Below are positions 1 to 8,962 of a stretch of DNA of 64,000 bases, one piece after another. The stretch spans positions 1 to 64,000 of the forward strand of contig JAXBDG010000016.1 in assembly GCA_036320915.1 (NCBI GenBank), given 5' to 3'. The notes beneath the pieces are model-generated. The model did not search any database and was not told where the DNA came from. It saw nothing but the letters and a program-made list of their open reading frames with translations. The translations under genes and the position numbers were made by a program. Origin of the DNA: Linnemannia elongata (taxonomy: Eukaryota; Mortierellomycota; Mortierellomycetes; Mortierellales; Mortierellaceae). How positions within the stretch are numbered: position 1 is the first letter of the stretch; each line of letters begins with the position of its first letter.

Positions 1-117
1 CACGATTTAGACAGTTCTTATACATTATCCCATGCAGACGCGGCACATCTTTTGCATTTTAATTCTGACAAAGCAACCCATACATTCATGAGTTTTTTTT
101 ATCTCTGTCTTATTTTT

Positions 118-447
118 TTAAAACCTTACCAATAACTGTGTGAGTGGATTTTCACGAAATACGCGATACATGTTTCTGTCTGTTCCATCATGAAATAGCT
201 GATACAAATCTCTATCGGTACGATACAACCATTCACGAAATAAACGATCTATCTGCTTATCTGATCCATCATGAAATAGCTGATGCAAAACCCTGTAGTG
301 GGTACGATACATCCACGAGAATAACGATAGAAATAGTTTGTTTTGCAAAACTGCTAGATAACCAACACGACCATTCATGCTTAAGATCCATGGCATGGAC
401 GTTTTAAAAGAGGGTCCATGCTCTGATCTATAACCTACACTTAACAA
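118..447 (-). CDS. Hypothetical repeat-containing small protein
   Basis: This 109-residue open frame is not recognised as any known family. Its C-terminal half repeats a block of about 25 residues built around LFHDG(S/T)D followed by basic and aromatic residues, and the repeat is visible in the DNA at roughly 170-320 as well. The stop codon sits directly against a TTTTTAAAA palindrome (112-124), the arrangement seen at the ends of the better-supported genes of this block. That is the main reason to consider it real. It could instead be a chance frame through a tandem DNA repeat. Confidence 0.3.
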   Translation of the reverse strand: MLSVGYRSEHGPSFKTSMPWILSMNGRVGYLAVLQNKLFLSLFSWMYRTHYRVLHQLFHDGSDKQIDRLFREWLYRTDRDLYQLFHDGTDRNMYRVFRENPLTQLLVRF

Positions 448-629
448 ATATTTCCTATGTGTTGTGCGAGTACATGATGGCTCCTACACCAATAACCTAT
501 TACACGATAAAACATCTTGTATACATGTTGTACTTAGTAGGCGGGAATAGTTACAAAAATATCTGATCTTTTCGACCATGAATCCTAACCGTTGATGAGT
601 GTATAGTTTTTAAAAATCTAAAAAAATTC
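448..629. other. Intergenic spacer with 3'-end palindrome
   Basis: No gene is seen here. A TTTTTAAAAA palindrome at 607-616 lies just beyond the stop codon of the following (-) strand gene. Confidence 0.5.
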
Positions 630-947
630 TTACTGGTCCATGGTTAACTTTCTAACTTTTTTTGTCAGCTTGGAAATTTCTTTATCCATATTCTCAACGT
701 GTTCTGCAAGGTCTTGTACTATTGCCACTTGTTTTTTTAGTTGTTTAACATAGCTTTGATGGCTCTTTAGGATCTTGTCTTGTTTCTCCAATATTTTGTC
801 GATCTTGTCATGCATCGAGACAAGACCAACCTTTCTGCGAGTGACTGCCAAGGCTACGGCACATTTTTTACATGTGGTAGGATTTGTTTTATAAAAATCC
901 TCTGCCTCTTTTCGTACTTTACACTCTACACATTTTTTCTGTGACAT
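630..947 (-). CDS. Small zinc-ribbon plus coiled-coil protein
   Basis: The 105-residue product starts with a compact metal-binding pattern: CVEC near residue 7, an FYK motif, then CKKC near residue 26. C-x2-C...C-x2-C ribbons with a following aromatic-Lys are common in small proteins of phages and large DNA viruses. The rest is a heptad-like helix rich in Lys, Ile, Leu and Glu (about residues 45-105), very likely a coiled coil. It lies head-to-head with the transposase gene at 1222 and ends next to a TTTTTAAAAA palindrome. The role is unknown; an oligomeric nucleic-acid-binding accessory protein is a reasonable guess. The frame is intact and intronless. Confidence 0.55.
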   Translation of the reverse strand: MSQKKCVECKVRKEAEDFYKTNPTTCKKCAVALAVTRRKVGLVSMHDKIDKILEKQDKILKSHQSYVKQLKKQVAIVQDLAEHVENMDKEISKLTKKVRKLTMDQ

Positions 948-1221
948 TGTATGTTATTCGGCCCAAGCGTGTTTTTTGCCTTCTTATCACTCCATTTTGT
1001 CTATTCTAAATTATTGGATAACCTCGCGTGTTTAGACTACATGTAGTGCTACTTGCCTTCCACTAAACCACCAACAATAGTATATTTTTTTAAAAAACAT
1101 GTAATGTGCTTTCAAGCCTTTTGCATAACATAATATTTTACAGCTGATGTGCGATATAGGATAATAGTAAGACACTGACACATTCACCAACAGCAAAACC
1201 TATAAAAGAGGAAAGTACATC
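948..1221. promoter_or_regulatory. Divergent promoter region
   Basis: This AT-rich spacer lies between the divergent genes at 630-947 (-) and 1222-2523 (+). It contains the palindrome copy at 1085-1097 and no open frame worth calling. Confidence 0.4.
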
Positions 1222-2523
1222 ATGACTTTAAATCAGCATTTCAACCACCTTCTCGACAAACAATGGTTGTTTCTTGAGGAAGGGTGGCCATTTGTTCCAG
1301 TAAGCACAAACAATCGTACTGTTAACAAGGAGGTAGCATTCATGAAAACTATAAAGTCCACACTCATGGCGCGTCTTGGTGCCATTCCAGTCTTTTTCTT
1401 TCTTACAGTTATATGGCCAAATGTAAAGTACCCTGGCCCGTATCGTAAAGTAGAGAAGGGTCTTGTGCTTCTTTACCATTTGGTGAAAGGTGCATCTATG
1501 GAACAAATGTCACCGTTTCTTCCAAAGAGCAGCTTCTTTGCTGTCTATTCCACGTTTTACAAGACAGAATATACCGCGCATGACAAGTTTATTACATCTT
1601 GTCTTGCCAACATGTTCTCAACAATTACCATTCGTCTCTTGTCAGCTAATAAGAAGAATCCTCCGCTCTTTAAACAAGTTACATTGCATCTTGATGGCCA
1701 TGATACCAGGGCGACCTATCAAGGTGAGACTTCTGCAGAGATGTATTCTTACAAGCTAAAGAAATCTGGTCTGCGCACTCAAGTCGTAATGGACTGTAAT
1801 GGTATGGCACTATGGGTGTCCAAGTCTGCATCATGTAAAAACTATGCTGATGGTACAATGTTGCTCTCGATGAAGTTGGATAAAAAGATGCATGCAATGG
1901 ATTGTGTGGCTGTTGATGGAGGGTACACACAGTTTTTAAAGACACTAGCCGAAAAGTCTGATCTTACTTTGCATAACTTTACACATCCATTTCGAAGGAA
2001 GAAACATCAGGATCTGACCTCACAAGAGACCGAGTACAACTCTATATTTGGAAGCTTTCGTTCACAGATGGAGGCACTATTTGGAGAACTAGGCAGTGTG
2101 TTTGAGCGACATAACAACCGAGCTCCTATAATTACAGAGAAGAAGAATACATACAACCTACAGATGAAGTTGGCCTTGCTGCTTTTAAATATCAAGAGAA
2201 TGGTAGCAATGTTAAAGCTTACTTCTGAGCCAATTCATACATCTTGGATGCGTGATGACTTCGACTACCCAGGCGAGAACCAAGATGTCGAACAAACAAT
2301 GGACTACTTTCCTATAAATGCATTACTGGAGGATGGTGATACCATGGCAAGGATGCAAGAAGAGTTTTTGGGTATGGCCATTGGTGATGAAGACATTACA
2401 ATGGACCATATGCAGGAACACGCCACCATTGGTTTTGCGATCCCCAGATGGAGTGCAAAACGTAAATCTGCAGCCATGACGAATAAGACGCAAGATGCAG
2501 ATGGTGAGGATCATGATCTGTAA
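1222..2523 (+). CDS. DDE transposase, IS5/Harbinger (DDE_4) type
   Basis: This 433-residue protein is a homolog of the three (-) strand transposases in this block. A conserved N-terminal segment (W-x-F-L-E-E-G-W-P) precedes an RNase H-like catalytic core. The first acidic residue is D158 in LDGHD, the second D232 in VDGGY, and the third E284 in an E-x-L-FG-E-L helix, with spacings of 73 and 51. Between them lie the family signatures SGLRTQV and a VSKSASC segment. A DDE enzyme of this class would cut and rejoin element ends. The C-terminal tail is acidic, then basic. Unlike its paralogs it runs on the + strand with no large partner gene beside it, and the next gene downstream encodes the Cys/His protein. 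No break is seen, so it may be active. Confidence 0.8.
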   Translation: MTLNQHFNHLLDKQWLFLEEGWPFVPVSTNNRTVNKEVAFMKTIKSTLMARLGAIPVFFFLTVIWPNVKYPGPYRKVEKGLVLLYHLVKGASMEQMSPFLPKSSFFAVYSTFYKTEYTAHDKFITSCLANMFSTITIRLLSANKKNPPLFKQVTLHLDGHDTRATYQGETSAEMYSYKLKKSGLRTQVVMDCNGMALWVSKSASCKNYADGTMLLSMKLDKKMHAMDCVAVDGGYTQFLKTLAEKSDLTLHNFTHPFRRKKHQDLTSQETEYNSIFGSFRSQMEALFGELGSVFERHNNRAPIITEKKNTYNLQMKLALLLLNIKRMVAMLKLTSEPIHTSWMRDDFDYPGENQDVEQTMDYFPINALLEDGDTMARMQEEFLGMAIGDEDITMDHMQEHATIGFAIPRWSAKRKSAAMTNKTQDADGEDHDL

Positions 2524-2562
2524 GAACTTTTTACAAATATGCACAAGGATGATGCCTTTTAG

Positions 2563-2576
2563 TTTTTTTTAAAAAA
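2563..2576. terminator. A/T palindrome after transposase gene
   Basis: A T8A6 palindrome lies 40 bp after the stop at 2523 and 86 bp before the next start, matching the gene-border pattern of the block. Its function is inferred. Confidence 0.4.
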
Positions 2577-2661
2577 GTGCTTAGATGCTACTCGTCTTGT
2601 TGTTGTAGGAATATCTAACAGATATTTTATTTCTTCCAATTTTCCGATAACAATTATAAGC

Positions 2662-4677
2662 ATGTACGTCCAGTTGACCGAGATTGTCTCCAAAGCCGCC
2701 AAGCTGTTTTGCAACATAACAGGAGTGGAGCTGAAGGCAAAGCAAGTAAAGAAGATTATCAAAGCACTTGCTGACGATGACAATGTGCAAAAGCACTATT
2801 TTTGCGAGGCTAAATGTGTCTCGTCCGAGCGCATTTGCATGAAGAAAGTAGATGATGAGGGCATGTGTTGTTATATTCATGATCCTGATCGCAAGTGCCA
2901 GGGAAACAACATCAGTGGCGTTAAATGCCGTTCTGTTGCAAAGGTAGGTGAAACACACTGCCGTCGACATCTCGACCAAGCAGGGAGGCATGTAAAGAGG
3001 AGCACGAAGGTATCCACAAGCAGCGAAGATGAGAGACCTGCCAAAAAGGTCAAACGTGATGCTAAAAAGACAAAGAATCGTCACAGTTCTGTAGATTCAG
3101 ACGCTGATGACTCTGCAGAGGACAAGATTCGCAGGAAAAAAGCAAAGAAACCTCGTACTCCTGAGCATGTCGATGCAGATGTTGATGATTCTTCAGAGGA
3201 TGACACACCACGCATGAAGTCCAAGGTCAAAGAATCGCGGCACTCACACACTCTAGAGGATACCAACTCTGAGGAGGAAGAGGATGAGAATGTATCTGAT
3301 AGAGAGTCCAGTTATGGCGCATTGCCGCTAAGCTCAAAGGTGTTTGACATTACGTCCAAGAAGAAAGTACCATCTGCAAAGAAGGGAAAATGGGTCAAGT
3401 GTCCATTCAACGATAACCTTGAGTATGCCAGAAACTTTACAGTAAATGGTAAACACATCTTGAAGTTGCGAAAAAAAGACGCTTACCACCATTTGTATAC
3501 AGCAAAGAACTTGTCCGCAGATGATACAGTTTTCCAAGACTTGACAAGCAAAGAAAGTCGTATTCTCGAGAAGATGGGTCTGCGTCAAACAACAAAGGCG
3601 GAGAACCAAAAGATATTCCCAGATGAGTCCGATGAGGAATCCGACGACAAAGAGGCATCTGAAGATAAGGAATCCGATGGTTCCAACGAATCATCTGAAG
3701 ATAAGGAATCCGATGGTTCCAACGAATCATCTGAAGAATCTGAGGCGGAAAAGTTGGTGAAAGGAAATAAAAAGCCCAAGCCTACGAGCATATGCATGGG
3801 TTTTACTAAACCAGGCGCAAAGTGCACAAAGCCTGTTGCCAAGGGTGAATATTGCACATTGCATCATACTCAAGCATCCAATCATGTAAGCAAAAAGAAT
3901 ATTACATGGGAAACGTTTCCTTTGGCAGACAACCTAGAATACACATATGACATTTGTATTAGAGGTAGATATCCTCTGAAAAAGCGTAAAGAGGATTTAG
4001 TTGTTAAGTTGGTAACAAAGGAACAACTCTCACGTCCAGATGAATGGTATATGGGTACGATGACTCTTCAAGACAAGGAGGAACTTTTTATTATGGGACT
4101 TGTGCCAGAAGAGTATAAACCTTGCCCACAACAGAAACAAGCAGATAACATAGCTGACAACTGCTTAGATGAAGAACAATCGGATAGCTATGATAGCAAG
4201 TATGATGACGATTCCGCATTCCTCATAAGTAGCTTGCACAAGATTTCTCCCATAGCTGATAACTGTTTGGATGACGAACAATCGGATAGCTATGATAGCA
4301 AGTATGATGACGATTCCGCATTCCTCATAAGTAGCTTGCACAAGATTTCTCCCATAGCTGATACCTGTTTGGATGACGAACAATCGGATAGCTATGATAG
4401 CAAGTATGATGACGATTCCGCATTCCTTATAAGTAGCTTGCACAAGAATTCTCCCATAGCTGATACCTGTTTGGATGACGAACAATCGGATAGCTATGAT
4501 AGCAAGTATGATGACGATTCCGCATTCCTCATAAGGACGATGCAAAAATATGCCGTCCGAAAACTCTTGGTGAAACCAGGGAAGAAGCCCTCGATAACAC
4601 CTCCCTTGGAGACTATCAACGAGGACCCTCCCTTGGTCAGACGTAAGGTAACATTGGAGGCTGACGATGAGCCATAA
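2662..4677 (+). CDS. 671-residue Cys/His-module protein with repeats
   Basis: I recognise no full-length family. The N-terminus is a basic helical segment. Three short modules of the form C-x(6-8)-C-x(8-10)-C-x2-H follow: two near residues 60-110 (the second ends THCRRH) and one near 375-400 (ends YCTLHH). Such modules occur in proteins of large DNA viruses and in some eukaryotic proteins and probably bind zinc. A domain of about 65 residues, with NLEY near its start and a conserved MGL near its end, occurs twice (from about residues 241 and 414). Between these parts lie Ser/Asp/Glu/Lys-rich linkers with NLS-like basic clusters. Residues 497-625 are four copies of a 34-residue acidic repeat. 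This looks like a nuclear DNA- or chromatin-associated protein. The frame is intact, intronless and bordered by TTTTTAAAA at 4682. Confidence 0.6.
   Translation: MYVQLTEIVSKAAKLFCNITGVELKAKQVKKIIKALADDDNVQKHYFCEAKCVSSERICMKKVDDEGMCCYIHDPDRKCQGNNISGVKCRSVAKVGETHCRRHLDQAGRHVKRSTKVSTSSEDERPAKKVKRDAKKTKNRHSSVDSDADDSAEDKIRRKKAKKPRTPEHVDADVDDSSEDDTPRMKSKVKESRHSHTLEDTNSEEEEDENVSDRESSYGALPLSSKVFDITSKKKVPSAKKGKWVKCPFNDNLEYARNFTVNGKHILKLRKKDAYHHLYTAKNLSADDTVFQDLTSKESRILEKMGLRQTTKAENQKIFPDESDEESDDKEASEDKESDGSNESSEDKESDGSNESSEESEAEKLVKGNKKPKPTSICMGFTKPGAKCTKPVAKGEYCTLHHTQASNHVSKKNITWETFPLADNLEYTYDICIRGRYPLKKRKEDLVVKLVTKEQLSRPDEWYMGTMTLQDKEELFIMGLVPEEYKPCPQQKQADNIADNCLDEEQSDSYDSKYDDDSAFLISSLHKISPIADNCLDDEQSDSYDSKYDDDSAFLISSLHKISPIADTCLDDEQSDSYDSKYDDDSAFLISSLHKNSPIADTCLDDEQSDSYDSKYDDDSAFLIRTMQKYAVRKLLVKPGKKPSITPPLETINEDPPLVRRKVTLEADDEP
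3661..3732 (+). repeat. Two 36-bp tandem repeats inside coding sequence
   Basis: Two identical 36-bp units encode a 12-residue acidic Ser/Glu/Asp block within the gene at 2662-4677. Confidence 0.8.
4150..4535 (+). repeat. Four 102-bp tandem repeats inside coding sequence
   Basis: Units start at 4150, 4252, 4354 and 4456, and the last is shorter. Each encodes 34 residues containing EQSDSYDSKYDDDSAFLI. Nearly identical units with only point differences point to recent expansion or active homogenisation by unequal exchange. The period keeps the reading frame. Confidence 0.9.
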
Positions 4678-5207
4678 AACCTTTTTAAAACCTTTACTAG
4701 GCGACCATCCAAGCATAAGATATACAGCATAGACTTTTAAAAAACAAGGAATATACCTTGCGCATTAGCTTCCACTTGTATTTATCACCTGGTTCTAATC
4801 TCCAAGTACAAGTTACATGCAGAGCACCTGCACCAAACTTTTATACTCTAGCCTGTCGATGATATTACATTGCGAATAATCTGCTCATGTTTCGTTGCAT
4901 TACGTCTTGAATGTCAGCAATTAGAAATAAATGTTGCTTCATACTCTTGAAGGCTACACACAAGATGTAGACCACCCGTGATCTTTCCCTCCACAGTCCA
5001 CGATGCCCTCCACTGTGATAACACGGAGAGCGAACAGAGATTTCGTGTGGACATCATCTAGTCTCAACAGGGATTGCTATAGTATACCTCCTCACCATGA
5101 CTTGATTCCACCATGAATCCTGCTTGTTGATGACCTTGATGTTTTTAAAAATATACAAGATATGCAAAAGTATGAGCTAGCCTAAAATATTCCCCTATGA
5201 CAAAAAG
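4678..5207. other. AT-rich spacer, no gene found
   Basis: The stretch holds three copies of the A/T palindrome (4682, 4735, 5142) and no convincing coding frame. The multiple copies suggest one or two lost genes. Confidence 0.4.
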
Positions 5208-5407
5208 CTGGAGATGTGCATGTTTGTCTACTTGGATGAATTCCTGGATTACCATCGCAAACTCTTCCACAAGATGCCACAACATTCGGCACTGACGGTA
5301 TAAAGAAATTACTTGAAGCATCGTATCAGGCCATCCGTGAGAAAATACGGGAAGATGGATTGCTCACTGAGAAGGCAGCTGGCGAATACATGCGTAGAAA
5401 GAAGTGA
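5208..5407 (+). pseudogene. Relic of the small upstream gene of the element
   Basis: The start encodes a segment matching YVYLDAF of the intact protein at 9246-9575. After a frame break near 5275, the continuation matches the rest, including GLLTEKAAGEY against GLLTNEAAGEY, and ends at a TGA (5405-5407). It occupies the same place, just upstream of the large partner gene and separated from it by a TTTTTAAAA motif (5425). It is a broken copy of the small third gene of the unit. Confidence 0.65.
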
Positions 5408-5424
5408 GAGGCCACATGGCGGCG

Positions 5425-5433
5425 TTTTTAAAA
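5425..5433 (+). promoter_or_regulatory. TATA-like A/T palindrome before partner gene, unit 1
   Basis: TTTTTAAAA lies about 47 bp upstream of the ATG at 5480 and just after the stop of the small-gene relic. Confidence 0.45.
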
Positions 5434-5479
5434 GCTAAATTACAGATTTAACAACTACAAAGGCAAATCATATATACCA

Positions 5480-7173
5480 ATGCTCTCGCACGAGTCTCTC
5501 ATCAACATTACGTTTAATCAGGTAGCACATTTGCTATCCGATGTTGGCGCGCTCAAGTCCGTACCAGAAGGCAGCGAGGAACAAACTGGGTTTGCCAAAT
5601 TTTCTAAGCTATTCTGTGACTCCATGATGTTTTGGGGCTTGTACAATTACGCCGATGACAGTACGAAAGGAACGGCGATTGGAAAGTACGTTGCTGAACT
5701 GCGTGATGCGTTAAACCATACAAAGTTGGTCGTTGAGTCTGTAAAGTTAACCCACTCTGGCCAATTACGAGAGTGTGACGAAGATGTATACTTTTCGGGA
5801 CAGATGCTTAGACGCTACAAAGATCGTTTGATGGGAAAGCATTTGCACCAGGATATATCGCCATAAAGGTGTCACTGGATTACTCCCGTGCAAAGAAATT
5901 GGTACACATTTTGGCCAATGTGTTGCCTCATTTACAAGAGAGTTTTATAGTATTGCACGACATAGATTTCGCCCATGATTGCAAGTACAATACAACTCGT
6001 GCAATCTTGCGGAAACTCCTTCGAGAAACCAATACGATGGAAGTTGTGGATGATCTACGCAAAGTTGGGCACCACTGCATTTCATGGAGGAACACGGCAG
6101 AGGACGCAAAAAATATCCGATACAAGGTGTATAACAAATTTGTACAGGTTATGGAGAGTGCCGAGGTGCGAAACAGTCTTGGTTCTCGCATGGAGGACTT
6201 GGTGGAGAAGGGAACCACATTTTCACAGCGTGTCAAACGATACAGGAAGTATGGCTATACTCGTGTTGAACTTACCTTTTGCGGTCCGGCTTTGAGACCC
6301 CTCTGGGAATACCAGGATGAAATGGATGAGGTTAAAGCACTCCTACAAGATTGCCGCACATATAAATGTTCTTTCGAAGCACAATGGCAGGAACGAGCGA
6401 AATGCATTACGTCGATGGTGGCTATACATTTTCCAAGGGAGCAACTGTTTGCATATTGCCATTGGTGGAATTCTGTTACCTCCAAGAAGTATGGATATAT
6501 GTGGAGGAAGGTTGACCCTGCCATTGTCCCGTTATTGCTGGCTAACTACTCCTTTAACGATAGACCTATATACTACATAAGCGCAAGTGTAAGCGACGAA
6601 GGCAACGTAGAGATTGGCGATACAGTAACATATATGCGAGAGCCAGGATGTACTGCCATTACATTAGTTCCTGGTTCGCAAAAAGGCATGTTTCCATCCA
6701 GGGAAGCGTCGCCTAATGGTGCGCGTAAGTTTTGCAAAGTAGGAATTGTCGAAGTTGACAATATCTCGATTGCCTGGCCAAAACGTGGACATAGAAGTAC
6801 TAGCAATCCACTGGCAGAAATCTTCGAGTATGATGACAAGGACGATGACACGAATGTACTACACCTGAAGGCCATTCATGTGTCGCTATATATGGCAGAC
6901 TACCAAATCTTGGAACCTGACACAGAGTATACCATTGTGGCAGCTGGTTACAAGGAATATCGCGGTGAACATCGGTGGCATTTTATCACAGCGTGTGGAT
7001 TAAAGGTACGCGCTGGAAAATCTTTGGGCAAAATTTGGAGACAATGGCGGGCTGAACATGTTGATGGTACACAGAGAGCTGGTAGTGTTGATGGTGTTCC
7101 GTTCATGACATTTCGTGCTGTGAGGAAATCTCGTTCACATGGCATAGACGATATCAAGTGCGAGCGTGTTTGA
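5480..7173 (+). pseudogene. Large partner protein of the element, one frameshift
   Basis: Two abutting open frames (5480-5866 and 5869-7173) together match the intact proteins at 9610-11307 and 13202-14893 end to end. The frames must be joined by a -1 shift near 5815-5825. The second frame is already open upstream of 5869 and matches the family's GYIAIKVSL segment. All landmarks are present: FSKLFCDSM at the N-terminus, a HDIDF-x-HDC segment, KVYNKF, the aromatic YCHWWNS motif and NYSFNDRP. I see no classical slippery heptamer at the shift, so an inactivating indel or sequencing error is more likely than programmed frameshifting. The biochemical role is unknown (see the 9610 gene). The gene is AT-rich compared with its GC-richer relatives. 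Confidence 0.65.
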
Positions 7174-7177
7174 CAAG

Positions 7178-7187
7178 TTTTTAAAAA
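7178..7187. terminator. A/T palindrome between convergent stops, unit 1
   Basis: TTTTTAAAAA lies 5 bp after the stop at 7173 and 34 bp before the stop of the facing transposase gene. Its symmetry suits a bidirectional 3'-end signal. The function is inferred. Confidence 0.5.
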
Positions 7188-7220
7188 TTTGTATAGATAT
7201 ATATGCATGAGTCTGTCTGT

Positions 7221-8480
7221 TCATAGACTGGCTACACTACTGTTATCGTCGTCTGCATTCGACATTTGTTCATCATCATCCGAGGCAACATCCAATCCCA
7301 AAAATTCTTCTTGCATTCTTTGCAATTCCAATCCACTTTCCAGTTTGTATTGTACTGTGACAGTTTGTGTTAATTCTGGAGCAAGTTGCCTCTCGCGCGG
7401 ATAGTCTACTCCTTCACCCATCCACGCACGATGAGTTGGGATATCCTCGATGTCCAGTGCACGTACAAAGTTGCGAACATTTAATAAGAGGAGACAAAGG
7501 CGAAAAGCAAGATTAAATTCCGTTTTGCATGCTGTTCGTACAATCTCCTTGTTGTTAAACTTTTTAAATGTTTTCATGAGGTCACCAAACGTATCCTCTG
7601 ACATGGATCGAAACCCACCAAACATGGCATTAAAATTAGTTTCCTCCTCGTGAAGTGGCTGCATGCGTTTCTTGCGGACGGGAAAACAAACGTTATGCTC
7701 TTCCAACTGTTCTTTCTCTAGAAGATCAGGTATTTGCAGTGTGTATCCACCATCAAGGGCAACACAGTCCATGCTGTCGATCTTTTTTCCAATGCCCATC
7801 TCTAGCAGCATTTTGCCATCGTTGTTATCACGGCATGGTGCTGATTTGGATACGAAGAGTACCATTCCATTGGCATCGATAGCCACTTGTGTTCTCAAAC
7901 CTGATTTCTTGAGCTTAAACGAGTACATTGCGGCTTTATCCTCTCCATATGTTACACGTGAATCATGACCATCTAGCATGAGTGTAACATGCTTGAACAT
8001 TGGTGGATTTTTCCAGTTAGACGTTCGAATGCGAATCTCCAAAGACGAAAACATAGATGCAAAACAGCGTTTGATCTCCTTGTTAAACATCGCACGCTCC
8101 GCCTTGAGGAAGGTGCTGTATATGACATGGAAGGTGGACTTTGGCATGTATTGCGACATGGAATCCATAGTCTCTCCAGCGACGAAAAAGTACAGGAATG
8201 CAATGCCTTTCTCCAGCAAGTTAAATGGCCCAGGGAAATAATGCTTACCCCATATTTTAGTCAGGAAAAAAAACACCGGGATGGGACCAAGTCGCTTCAT
8301 CAACACGGCTTTCATGTCCTGTATTCTCTTGATTTGCTTAAACTCTGAACGGTGAAACGTCTTGATCTTCGGGCACATTGGCCATGGTTCATCAAGGAAT
8401 GCCCATTCATCCTCCAGTAGACCGTCAAACAGTCGTACAAGTTTTTTTGGCATGGGCTTGTCTCCAAATGTTGTCTCCAT
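7221..8480 (-). CDS. DDE transposase, unit 1
   Basis: This 419-residue DDE_4-type transposase is paralogous to those at 1222, 11360 and 14970. The start is placed at 8480 because the conserved N-terminal region begins just after this Met; the longer frame to 8519 adds residues without family support. Catalytic residues are D170 (LDGHD), D243 (LDGGY) and E295 (E-x-T-FG-D-L), spaced 72 and 51. Family landmarks SGLRTQV, VSKSAPC and PVRKKR are present. It converges on the frameshifted partner gene, from which it is separated only by the A/T palindrome. The tail is acidic. The frame is intact, so this copy could still act in trans although its partner is broken. Confidence 0.8.
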   Translation of the reverse strand: METTFGDKPMPKKLVRLFDGLLEDEWAFLDEPWPMCPKIKTFHRSEFKQIKRIQDMKAVLMKRLGPIPVFFFLTKIWGKHYFPGPFNLLEKGIAFLYFFVAGETMDSMSQYMPKSTFHVIYSTFLKAERAMFNKEIKRCFASMFSSLEIRIRTSNWKNPPMFKHVTLMLDGHDSRVTYGEDKAAMYSFKLKKSGLRTQVAIDANGMVLFVSKSAPCRDNNDGKMLLEMGIGKKIDSMDCVALDGGYTLQIPDLLEKEQLEEHNVCFPVRKKRMQPLHEEETNFNAMFGGFRSMSEDTFGDLMKTFKKFNNKEIVRTACKTEFNLAFRLCLLLLNVRNFVRALDIEDIPTHRAWMGEGVDYPRERQLAPELTQTVTVQYKLESGLELQRMQEEFLGLDVASDDDEQMSNADDDNSSVASL

Positions 8481-8600
8481 GATGTTAAAACTTATGCAGG
8501 ACAGCAGTTTAACATGCATGATAACGTCAATTACACCCTTGATAATGCCTGGTGTGGAACGTTTTTACAAGAGTGCGTATGTGTAATGGAAAAGGCTGTA

Positions 8601-8645
8601 GGTGGGGGGTCAGACCATCGGCCGTTCTGAAACTACACCCCCCCT
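8601..8645. repeat. G-run/C-run hairpin, unit 1
   Basis: A G6T arm and an AC7-type arm flank a loop of about 30 nt containing CCATCGGCC and an AAACTACA segment. It matches the hairpins at 12671, 12935 and 16333 and lies about 120 bp upstream of the transposase start. It may be an origin, transposase-binding site or operator; this is inferred from position and conservation. Confidence 0.55.
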
Positions 8646-8799
8646 TTACGCCTTGATTTAACTAGCGTGAACAAATGTAAACATGTCAGCACTCTTTCGT
8701 TACCATTTCTTTTTCCATTACAACTGGACATTATGGTCTATTATGGATGTCTACCTTTTATTCCTACAGTCTTTTTAAAATCTACAACCCTTTGTATCA

Positions 8800-8958
8800 C
8801 CACCAGTTCATACAACATCTGTGGATATTTAATGGGTTATACGACCATTTGGACCCTGGACGATTCCCATAGATCATAGAATAGTAATGGGGAATCGTCC
8901 AGGGTCCAAATGGTTATATAACCCATTAAATATCCACAGATGTTGTATGAACTGGTGG
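8800..8958. repeat. 70-bp inverted repeat with short spacer
   Basis: The left arm (8800-8869) and right arm (8887-8958) are almost perfect reverse complements. They differ by two substitutions (TACGACC against TATAACC) and one extra G, around a spacer of about 17 bp. The pair ends 4 bp before the left terminal repeat of unit 2. It could form a large cruciform, or be a miniature inverted-repeat element or the end-to-end remnant of another element. Confidence 0.85.
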
Positions 8959-8962
8959 GGAT

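Larger units (their letters stand above)
5208..8645. mobile_element. Unit 1: broken small gene, partner protein, transposase
   Basis: The order is small gene (+), large partner gene (+), palindrome, transposase (-), hairpin, the same as unit 2 at 8963-12903. I could not identify terminal inverted repeats, so the outer limits are those of the recognisable parts. Base composition is clearly more AT-rich than in units 2 and 3. The partner gene carries a frameshift while the transposase gene is open. Confidence 0.55.

Noticed and set aside
4150..4535. CRISPR-like array
   Set aside because: The units are contiguous 102-bp coding repeats without unique spacers.
4165..4716. 183-residue (-) frame with hydrophobic repeats
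   Set aside because: It is the mirror of the four 102-bp repeats of the 2662 gene, so its repeats are inherited from that gene.
5815..5870. Programmed -1 frameshifting in the partner gene
   Set aside because: No X-XXY-YYZ heptamer or downstream pseudoknot is evident, and the homologous genes in units 2 and 3 are single frames.
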